Assembly (NCBI GenBank): GCA_003551865.1
Contig: PUNU01000047.1
Span: forward strand, 1 to 12,563
Direction: 5' to 3'
Length of the DNA: 12,563 nt
DNA from: Syntrophomonadaceae bacterium
Lineage (GTDB): Bacteria; Bacillota_D; Dethiobacteria; DTU022
The notes under the pieces were generated by a model, which saw only the letters and a list, made by a program, of their open reading frames with translations, searched no databases and was not told where the DNA came from. How positions within the stretch are numbered: the first letter of the stretch is position 1; each line of letters opens with the position of its first letter. The position numbers and the translations under genes were made by a program. This document shows, piece by piece, positions 6,700 to 12,563 of this stretch.

Positions 6700-9573
6700 A
6701 TTACCAGTAATTCAAAACATCAAAAACTGATTGAAAATCTTCCGGTGGCGGTAGCCCGTCACCGGATTATTAATGATCACCACGGTAATCCTGCAGACTA
6801 TATCCTGCTTGAAGCAAACTCCGCGTTTGAAGAAATGACCGGGCTTCCCAAGGAACAGGCCGTTGGTCGCAAAATAACCGGGGTGTTGCCGGCGATCAAG
6901 CATGACCGGTTTGACTGGATTGGCGTATTTGGCGAAGTGGCCTTGAGCGGGAAAAAGATCACCTTTGAGCAGTATTTCGAGGCTTTGAACCGCTGGTATA
7001 AGGTAACGGCATACAGCGACGAGCCCGGGCATTTTACCGCCATCTTCGATAATATCACCGCGGAAAAACAGGAGCTCGCATCTTTAAAGGGCCTGCTTAA
7101 GATGACGGAGAAGCTGGTTGACCTGGACCCTTCAAATATCAACTACCGGGAGCCGGCAGAGGTGATGAAGGAGCTTTCCGGGGCCCGCTATGTGGCCATT
7201 AATACCTACAATGAAAACCTGACGGAAACCACGACCAGGGCTATTGTCGGGTTGTCCTCTTCGATCCGCTATGCCTCGGAGCTGATGGGGTTTGACCTGG
7301 TAGGAAAAAGCTGGGAGATTATGCCAGAGCGGCTGCGCAAAATCGAAGGGGGCAAGCTGGTCCGCTTCGACAGTATTTACGAAACCTCAATGGGTACAAT
7401 CAGCAAAAAAACCGCTTCCCTGCTCCATAAGGTTTTTAATCTCGGTGATATCTACGTCATCGAACTGGCTTACGGGGGAAAAAAGATCCTGGGCGATATC
7501 ATCTTTTTTATGCCCCGCAGGCGGACTTTAAAAAACCCGGAGGCGGTGGAGCTATATGCAGGACAGCTGGGCAGCCTTTTGGCCAAGCTGCGGGCAGATG
7601 AAAAGCTGGCGGAAAGCGAGAAGAAGTACCGCTACATCGCGGACAATATTACCGATGTGGTCTGGACGGCCGATTTAAACTTAAATATCACCTACATCAG
7701 CCCTTCGGTGGAACGCTTTACCGGCTTTACCCCGCAGGAATACATGAGGAAGTCCCCGGAAGAACTGTTTGCCCCGGATTCGTTGGCCGAGTTGATGGAA
7801 ATACTGCGGGAAGAGTTTGCCAGGGAAAAAGATCCGCATTCCAAAAGGAACCGGTCGAGGGTAATTGAAGTGGAGCACTACAACAAAGGCGGTTATACCG
7901 ACTGGGCAGCCATACACGCTTCTTTTATCAGGGATGAAGAAACGCAAGAAATTACCGGCTTACTCGGGGTTACCCGCGATATTTCCGAGCGTAAAAAGGC
8001 CGAGGAATCCCTGCATTACCAGCTACGGGTCGAAAAACTGATCTCCGACATATCCTCGCATTTTGTCAGTCTGCCGGCTGAAAAACTAAACGAGGGAATC
8101 AACGACGCTTTAAAGCTGGCCGGTGAATTTTTCGAGGTCGACCGCTGCTATGTGTTCCAGTTCTCAACGGGGCTTGAAACCCGGAGTATGACCCATGAGT
8201 GGTGTGCCGAGGGGATTAAGCCGCAGAAAGATATTCTTCAGGATCAGCCCCTGGCCGACCTGCCCTGGTGGACGAAAAAGCTTAAGGCCAAAAGCCCGGT
8301 TCGCATTCCCGATGTGGAAGACCTGCCGCCGGAAGCGGCGGCGGAAAAAGCGCACTTTAAAGAGCAGCAGCTGCGCTCTTTGATTTGTGTGCCGATTATC
8401 AGGGAGGATGAGCTGATCGGTGCCCTGGGATTTGATTCGATGCGAAGTAAGTGGTACTGGACCGGGGAACATGAGACGCTATTGCGCGTATTTGCCGAGC
8501 TTATCTCCGGCAACCTTGACAGGTACCGGGCCTTCGAAGAAATATACTATATGAGCTACTTTGACCAGCTGACCGGCCTCTACAACCGGCGTTTCCTGGC
8601 GGAAGAAATGAAAAGGCTTGACAGCGAAAGGCTTTTGCCGATCAGCATGATTGTGGCCGATTTGAACGGCCTCAAACTGGTAAATGACACCTACGGCCAC
8701 GATGTAGGGGATAAAATGCTCAGCATGGCGGCGAATATTATCAAAGAATCCTGCCGCAAAGAAGATGTGATTGCCCGCTGGGGCGGCGACGAGTTTGTGG
8801 TGCTACTGCCGCGAACTACGGAAGAACAGGTGAAAAGAATCTGCGGGCGGATAAAGGCCCGCTGCGGCGAATCTTATGTCGAAGAAGTGCCCGTTTCCCT
8901 GGCCCTGGGGGTGGCGGTTAAAGATTCGGAAGGCACGAAACTGCAGGATTACTTGAAGACCGCCGAAGACGAGATGTACAAGCAAAAACTTGCCGAAAGC
9001 AGGAGCAACAGAAGTGCGGTGGTAAATACCCTGCTCAGAGCCCTGGCCGAGAAGAGCTATGAGAGTGAGGGGCACGTGTGGCGCATGCAGGAACTGGCCT
9101 TCAGGATCGGCGAAAAAATCGGTCTGCCGGACAGCGAGCTGAACCGGCTGGAGCTGTTGATCACCCTGCATGATATTGGAAAAATTAAAATCCCCGAAGA
9201 AATACTGACCAAGGAAAGTCCCCTGACTGACGAAGAGTGGGCGGTTATTAAAAAGCATCCGGAAACCGGGTTCAAGATTGCCCGCAGTACCGAGGAATTT
9301 GCCCATGTGGCCGAAGAGATCCTCGCCCACCACGAGCACTGGGACGGATCGGGCTATCCGCAGGGGCTTGCAGGAGAAGATATTCCCCTGCTGGCCCGGA
9401 TTACCACCCTGGTGGACGCCCTTGATGTCATGTTCAACGGCAGGCAGTATAAAAAGGCGATGGACAAAGAAGAAATAATTGCCGAGCTGCGCAGGTGTGC
9501 GGGCCGGCAGTTCGATCCGCAGCTGGTCGATGTCCTGGTGGAAATTTTGCATGCGGAAGTGATCAGGTATTAA
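6700..9573 (+). CDS. PAS/GAF sensor with GGDEF and HD-GYP domains
   Basis: A roughly 957-residue soluble c-di-GMP enzyme with no membrane segment. Order (numbered from 6700): PAS at about 8-125, a GAF-like region 128-300, second PAS 308-440, GAF 445-607, GGDEF 615-775, HD-GYP 775-955. The synthase site is intact (GGDEF at 695-699, DQLTGLYNRR upstream), and RKED sits five residues before it as the inhibitory I-site (RxxD). The hydrolase domain keeps GHVWR, HDIGK (His824, Asp825), KKHPETG, HHEHWDG, GSGYP (885-887) and TLVDALD. Both synthesis and breakdown of c-di-GMP are therefore possible, presumably switched by ligands of the sensor domains. The start is the weak point: ATT 6700 has the ribosome binding site and restores LIENLPVAVA, the usual beginning of this PAS type, whereas GTG 6745 (942 residues) has neither. 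It lies 80 bases after the pilin cassette with no terminator between, so read-through is likely. Confidence 0.9.
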   Translation: MTSNSKHQKLIENLPVAVARHRIINDHHGNPADYILLEANSAFEEMTGLPKEQAVGRKITGVLPAIKHDRFDWIGVFGEVALSGKKITFEQYFEALNRWYKVTAYSDEPGHFTAIFDNITAEKQELASLKGLLKMTEKLVDLDPSNINYREPAEVMKELSGARYVAINTYNENLTETTTRAIVGLSSSIRYASELMGFDLVGKSWEIMPERLRKIEGGKLVRFDSIYETSMGTISKKTASLLHKVFNLGDIYVIELAYGGKKILGDIIFFMPRRRTLKNPEAVELYAGQLGSLLAKLRADEKLAESEKKYRYIADNITDVVWTADLNLNITYISPSVERFTGFTPQEYMRKSPEELFAPDSLAELMEILREEFAREKDPHSKRNRSRVIEVEHYNKGGYTDWAAIHASFIRDEETQEITGLLGVTRDISERKKAEESLHYQLRVEKLISDISSHFVSLPAEKLNEGINDALKLAGEFFEVDRCYVFQFSTGLETRSMTHEWCAEGIKPQKDILQDQPLADLPWWTKKLKAKSPVRIPDVEDLPPEAAAEKAHFKEQQLRSLICVPIIREDELIGALGFDSMRSKWYWTGEHETLLRVFAELISGNLDRYRAFEEIYYMSYFDQLTGLYNRRFLAEEMKRLDSERLLPISMIVADLNGLKLVNDTYGHDVGDKMLSMAANIIKESCRKEDVIARWGGDEFVVLLPRTTEEQVKRICGRIKARCGESYVEEVPVSLALGVAVKDSEGTKLQDYLKTAEDEMYKQKLAESRSNRSAVVNTLLRALAEKSYESEGHVWRMQELAFRIGEKIGLPDSELNRLELLITLHDIGKIKIPEEILTKESPLTDEEWAVIKKHPETGFKIARSTEEFAHVAEEILAHHEHWDGSGYPQGLAGEDIPLLARITTLVDALDVMFNGRQYKKAMDKEEIIAELRRCAGRQFDPQLVDVLVEILHAEVIRY

Positions 9574-9587
9574 ATAATGCCGCTTTT

Positions 9588-10481
9588 TTAACCGCCGGCG
9601 ATGTATTTGCCGCCCGTTTCTGTGACTTGACCGGCGGCGGTCAGGCGCTCTAAGTGCTTGCTGATCATTGTCCTTTCCATCAGCTCGTACATAGCCTGCG
9701 GTTCGGGAAAGCGGCCGTAAATTATGGCCTCCGCTGTTATTTCCTCCAGAGTTTTCTCCCGCTTTAAAGACTGAAGCAGTTTTTCTTCCCGCTCAAATAT
9801 TTTGTCCCGGTAGTTGTTTAGCCGGTCGGTGATTTCTTTGCGGCCGTAAAACGGCTCCTTGTGGCCGGTCACGGCCGTTTTATAGTCGAAGTTTTGGACC
9901 CGTTCGATAGAGCTTAAGAACTGGTCGATGTTGGAGTCCCGGTAACCGTAAAGAGGGCCGAAAGAAGAAAGGTCCAGGTCGCCCAAAAAGATTACCTGTA
10001 CTTCGGGCAGGTAAAAACAGCAGTGCCCGGCCGAATGGCCGGGGGTGTGGATCGTGTAAAGGTTGTATGTGCCGAGGGAGAAATGGTGGCCGTTTGAGAG
10101 CCTGTGGTTGACCCGGGAATCCTGCAGCTGGAAAAGCTCTTCAACAAAGCGGTAGGCAAACTCTTCCAGCCCCGTTCCGGCAACATTGAACAGCTCCACC
10201 AGGTTTTCCACTTTTTCCACGGCAGGGGTGTCCAGTTCGTGCACGGCCACCCTGGCCCGGGGAAATAGAGGGTTGCCGGAGATGTGATCTTCGTGACCGT
10301 GCGACAATAAAATCAAGTCTATGCTGCGGTCGCCTGCGACCCGTTTGATCCGCTCGGGGCCCAGGCCGGTGTCGATCAGCACTTTCAGGGTGTCGTCGAT
10401 TAAAAGAGAGTTGGCGAAAGGGTAGCGTCCGCGGTTTTCGCCTTCGACGAAGTAAATTTTTTCGGCAATCTCGGTATACAT
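9588..10481 (-). CDS. Metallo-beta-lactamase-fold hydrolase with winged-helix-like tail
   Basis: A 297-residue cytosolic protein. The metal-binding set is complete: HGHEDH (His61, His63, Asp65, His66), His149 in TPGHSAGH, Asp168 in FLGDLDL and His207 in VTGHKEP, so a two-metal hydrolase is expected. After the core, about residues 225-297 are helical and end in ISKHLERLTAAGQV, like the winged-helix tail of LACTB2-type or glyoxalase-II-related family members. The substrate cannot be told; thioesters, phosphoesters and lactones are all known in the superfamily. It converges on the sensor gene with only 14 bases between the two stop codons and no obvious shared hairpin. The start ATG has only a weak site (GGTGG) upstream. 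It is divergent from the Fe-S gene, with overlapping promoters. Confidence 0.88.
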   Translation of the reverse strand: MYTEIAEKIYFVEGENRGRYPFANSLLIDDTLKVLIDTGLGPERIKRVAGDRSIDLILLSHGHEDHISGNPLFPRARVAVHELDTPAVEKVENLVELFNVAGTGLEEFAYRFVEELFQLQDSRVNHRLSNGHHFSLGTYNLYTIHTPGHSAGHCCFYLPEVQVIFLGDLDLSSFGPLYGYRDSNIDQFLSSIERVQNFDYKTAVTGHKEPFYGRKEITDRLNNYRDKIFEREEKLLQSLKREKTLEEITAEAIIYGRFPEPQAMYELMERTMISKHLERLTAAGQVTETGGKYIAGG

Positions 10482-10534
10482 GAAAGTAACACCACCAGGG
10501 TTTTTAAAGGGGTTTAGCTTTCGGGTCAGAATTA

Positions 10535-10543
10535 ATTATAACA
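10535..10543 (-). promoter_or_regulatory. Extended -10 promoter for the hydrolase gene
   Basis: On the minus strand this reads TGTTATAAT, a perfect extended -10. No good -35 is seen 17 bases upstream, as is common for extended -10 promoters. Transcription would begin near 10528, about 47 bases before the start codon. Confidence 0.55.
10537..10542 (+). promoter_or_regulatory. Candidate -10 box for the Fe-S protein gene
   Basis: TATAAC on the plus strand, with only a poor -35 (TTAGCT at 10514-10519) 17 bases upstream. It overlaps the minus-strand -10 base for base, so the two promoters would exclude each other. Confidence 0.35.
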
Positions 10544-10591
10544 TAGATCAAGGGTTTGTTTGGGACAAATTTTAAAAAATACAGGAAAAAT

Positions 10592-10599
10592 GGGAGGGG
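10592..10599 (+). promoter_or_regulatory. Ribosome binding site favouring GTG 10605
   Basis: GGGAGGGG precedes GTG 10605 by a normal distance. It would lie inside the coding region if ATG 10590 or TTG 10560 were used. Confidence 0.5.
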
Positions 10600-10604
10600 T
10601 GAAA

Positions 10605-11810
10605 GTGGGAGACGAGCGTGTTTTAAGCGTGCCCGGGCGCTTTGATTTTTTTGCCTACGAGCGCTGCGAGCTCTGCGGCGAGTGCCTTCTGAGGTGCCGC
10701 TATATCAAGCTTACAAGGGAAGAAGCGGTGGAGGAAAAAAAGCGGCTGATCGAAGGCCTGCCCACCAGAAAAGTAATGCAGAAGTGCATCAGCTGCTACG
10801 CCTGCAACGCTTTTTGCCCGCACGACTGCCGGCCTTACGAGCTAATTTTAAAGCAGTGGTACGAGCGCTACCGGCAGCGGGGCCTGCCGGCCAGGGCAGC
10901 ATACGTGATGCCCCTCACCCAGCCCGATTTCCGGGTCGACATCGTCAAGAAGATGGGCGCCCGGGAACAGGCCATGCTTAAAAGATGGCGGGAGACCGAG
11001 CCGGAAGGGGAATTTGTCCTCTACCCGGGCTGTAACTTAATGGCCCTGCCCCATCTGGCCGACGCCTCTTATATGCAGGACCTGGTGATCTCCGGCGAGT
11101 GGGAGCATTGCTGCGGGGAGATGTTTTTCCGGGCGGGGCTTTTCGACGTGGTGGAGAAGACGGCCCGGAAGCTGACCGAGTATTACCGGGGCAGGCAGAT
11201 CGGCACGATGCTTTTTGCCTGCCCGGCCTGCCTGAACATGTTTGCCAACGTGCTGCCGCAGCAGTTCGGGGCTGATTTTAACTTTAAAACCGGCTACCTG
11301 CTCACTTACCTGCTGGAGAAAATCGAAGCGGAAGAGATCAAACTGCAGAAGAAACTGAACCGGGAGGTAACCGTGCACGACTCCTGCCACGGGCGGATCC
11401 TCGGCGAGCAGGTAACAGAAAGTGCACGCTGTTTGCTGGCAAAGACGGGTGCGGATATTAAGGAGATGGAATATAACCGCAGAGACGGGCTCTGCTGCGG
11501 CCTGGCGGCCGGGGTTAACCGCTTCAGTCCTCTTGACATGTATTTTGCCGGTGCAAGGGAGCTGTGGCAGGCGCAGAAGAGCGGAGCCGATGAGCTGGCC
11601 TCTTACTGCGGCGGCTGTAACCTTTCTTTTTACATGTTCCGCCGGCTATTTCCGACCCGGCAGCCGGTCCGCCATGTGCTGGAGTATTTGAAAGCGGCGG
11701 CGGGGGAAGGGGAGTACTGCCCGGGCCGGAAGCGCTCTTTCCATATGCTTCTCAACATTGCCAAAAACAGCTTTCCGAAGCTTTTCTCCACCCGCACTTA
11801 CCGCTATTAG
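10605..11810 (+). CDS. HdrD/GlpC-like Fe-S oxidoreductase with two CCG domains
   Basis: A 401-residue cytosolic electron-transfer protein. Two ferredoxin-type 4Fe-4S sites are visible: Cys21, 24, 27, 31 and Cys61, 64, 67, 71 (the second followed by Pro and an extra Cys75). Two CCG (cysteine-rich) domains follow. The first has Cys143, Cys169-170 and CPAC at 205-208, with a short 25-residue first gap. The second has Cys261, Cys297-298 and CGGC at 335-338, spacing CX35CCX36CxxC, which matches the canonical motif that binds the special 4Fe-4S cluster in heterodisulfide reductase HdrB/HdrD. No flavin partner, quinone-linked membrane subunit or hydrogenase gene is adjacent, so the electron donor and acceptor are unknown. 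Start choice: GTG 10605 has GGAGGGG about seven bases upstream; ATG 10590 and TTG 10560 are in frame but have weak sites. Confidence 0.85.
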   Translation: MGDERVLSVPGRFDFFAYERCELCGECLLRCRYIKLTREEAVEEKKRLIEGLPTRKVMQKCISCYACNAFCPHDCRPYELILKQWYERYRQRGLPARAAYVMPLTQPDFRVDIVKKMGAREQAMLKRWRETEPEGEFVLYPGCNLMALPHLADASYMQDLVISGEWEHCCGEMFFRAGLFDVVEKTARKLTEYYRGRQIGTMLFACPACLNMFANVLPQQFGADFNFKTGYLLTYLLEKIEAEEIKLQKKLNREVTVHDSCHGRILGEQVTESARCLLAKTGADIKEMEYNRRDGLCCGLAAGVNRFSPLDMYFAGARELWQAQKSGADELASYCGGCNLSFYMFRRLFPTRQPVRHVLEYLKAAAGEGEYCPGRKRSFHMLLNIAKNSFPKLFSTRTYRY

Positions 11811-11854
11811 CTTTGCAAAGACGTGAGGCCGGTCCTGCTTTGCCTGAAGCGGGC

Positions 11855-11881
11855 AAACAAAAAGCCACTTTGCTCAGCGGC
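11855..11881 (-). terminator. Intrinsic terminator of the flippase gene, overlapping its stop codon
   Basis: On the minus strand GCCGCT pairs with AGTGGC (6 bp including one G-U) across a 6-base loop, followed by TTTTTGTTT. The TGA stop (11876-11874) begins at the last base of the left arm and runs into the loop, so the terminating ribosome would cover the hairpin. The stem is short but the T tract is good. Confidence 0.6.
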
Positions 11882-12563
11882 CCGGAGTGCGCTTAATGGT
11901 CAACTCCTTGATCTGTTTGATGCTGTCCCGGGCAAAAATATAAGTGAGGGCCAGGTAGACGGCTGCGCCTACAAGGATGGAACCGGCAAGGAGGGGAGCG
12001 GGGGCGAGTCCGGCGGCCGCTTGCTGGAAGCCCCATACTGCCGCGGCCATCGCCAGGGAGAGAGCCAGGGGGCCCTTAAAGTTAACCGGGTAACCGGAGA
12101 GGGGTAAAGCGATCTGCCTGTGCACGGCCACCTGCATGGCCAGGGCCTTGATAACCTGGTAGATAACGTAAAGCATTATGACCACCTGGATGCCCCAGGG
12201 CGCAAAGAAAAGCAGAGCCAGGATATAGACCAGGTCGGTGACCAGGTCTACGCTAAAAACCGTGTCCGGTCGGTTGAGCGAGTAAAGCAGGTTGGCGCCG
12301 AGGACGCCGGTGAGCATCTTCAAGATCAGGGTCAGGGAAAACACCTGGAAGACGATAATGCTGTCTGTCCACTGTGCGCCGAATATAACAGGCACAAACA
12401 GGTGGGCGGTGAGCATTATGCCGGTAAAGGCGGGGAAGGCGGCCAGGGAAATGTAGCGCGTCATTTTGTAATAAGCCTCGGCAAGCCTGGCCCGGTCATG
12501 CTGCAGCCTTGAAAGCAGGGGGAAGACGACCCGGTGGAAGGACATGCTCAGCAGGTAGCGCAG
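11874..12563 (-). CDS. Polysaccharide/lipopolysaccharide flippase, 3' part (partial)
   Basis: The reading frame is open to the right edge, so only the C-terminal 229 residues or so are seen; the ATG at 12545 is internal. The visible part begins LRYLLSMSFHRVVFPLLSRLQ, followed by alternating hydrophobic helices (starting YISLAAFPAFTGIML, then IIVFQVFSLTLILKML, LVYILALLFFAPWGIQVVIMLYV and two near the end), with a basic cytosolic tail. The VVFP-LSRLQ and F-P-FTG patterns are typical of the C-terminal half of Wzx-type polysaccharide transporters (MOP superfamily). It would flip lipid-linked sugars across the membrane for capsule, exopolysaccharide or wall polymer assembly. The 3' end converges on the Fe-S gene, with 63 bases between stops. 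Confidence 0.82.
   Translation of the reverse strand: MRYLLSMSFHRVVFPLLSRLQHDRARLAEAYYKMTRYISLAAFPAFTGIMLTAHLFVPVIFGAQWTDSIIVFQVFSLTLILKMLTGVLGANLLYSLNRPDTVFSVDLVTDLVYILALLFFAPWGIQVVIMLYVIYQVIKALAMQVAVHRQIALPLSGYPVNFKGPLALSLAMAAAVWGFQQAAAGLAPAPLLAGSILVGAAVYLALTYIFARDSIKQIKELTIKRTPGR

Noticed and set aside
8803..9552. 249-codon open frame antisense to the sensor gene
   Set aside because: It lies wholly opposite the GGDEF/HD-GYP coding region, which has clear motifs; it is rich in residues expected from reversed GC-rich codons and has no recognisable domain.
9593..9634. CGCCGGCG palindrome and GCCGCC/GGCGGC arms near the convergent stops
   Set aside because: They lie in the hydrolase coding sequence, with long loops and no following T tract in the right orientation.
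11839..11857. TTTGCC/GGCAAA hairpin as terminator of the Fe-S gene
   Set aside because: It is followed by CAAAAAGCC, not a T tract, and on the other strand it is followed by GCAGG. No terminator for the Fe-S gene is supported.
11823..12512. Plus-strand open frames across the right end
   Set aside because: They are shadows of the flippase gene on the minus strand, whose membrane helices and family motifs are convincing.

Overview
The window looks like chromosomal DNA from an anaerobic or facultative Gram-positive bacterium of the Bacillota, most likely a clostridial or Peptococcaceae-like lineage. This is inferred from strong GGAGG ribosome binding sites, near-consensus sigma-A promoters, a CtpA-type S41 protease with a peptidoglycan-binding tail, a PilX-type pilin cassette, a long PAS/GAF/GGDEF/HD-GYP sensor and a heterodisulfide-reductase-like Fe-S protein. 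No rRNA, tRNA, CRISPR array or insertion sequence is visible, and the species cannot be named from sequence alone.

Layout. Bases 1-385 are non-coding. A perfect minus-strand Shine-Dalgarno at 1-10 implies a divergent gene just off the left edge. Next to it is a compact array of CGGGTT elements and imperfect palindromes (81-195), then a promoter and leader for an exported S41 processing protease (386-1792), which ends at a strong intrinsic terminator. A DUF362 protein follows (1915-2817). A near-consensus promoter (2886-2914), whose -35 lies in an inverted repeat, then drives a cassette of three prepilin-like proteins: a PilX-like protein (2996-4285), a prepilin whose C-terminal 320 residues look like a seven-bladed beta-propeller (4311-5996), and a small PilW/PulJ-like prepilin (5984-6619). 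Without a visible terminator, the cassette runs into a large cyclic-di-GMP sensor enzyme carrying both a synthase (GGDEF) and a hydrolase (HD-GYP) domain (ending at 9573). Its best start is a rare ATT codon.

On the minus strand, converging on that gene, is a metallo-beta-lactamase-fold hydrolase with a winged-helix-like tail (9588-10481). It is divergent from a cytosolic Fe-S protein with two 4Fe-4S sites and two CCG domains (10605-11810); their -10 boxes overlap on opposite strands. The right edge holds the 3' part of a minus-strand polysaccharide flippase (11874-12563) with its own terminator hairpin.

How it may work together (inference): the three pilins resemble the minor-pilin tip complex of a type IV pilus or type II-like pseudopilus. 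The PilX-like member lacks Glu+5, as expected for the outermost subunit, and the beta-propeller would be displayed at the tip as an adhesin or receptor. The adjacent bifunctional c-di-GMP enzyme may tune pilus deployment. The assembly ATPase, platform protein, major pilin and prepilin peptidase are not in the window. The cassette is clearly more AT-rich than its neighbours, which fits a separately evolving or transferred surface module.
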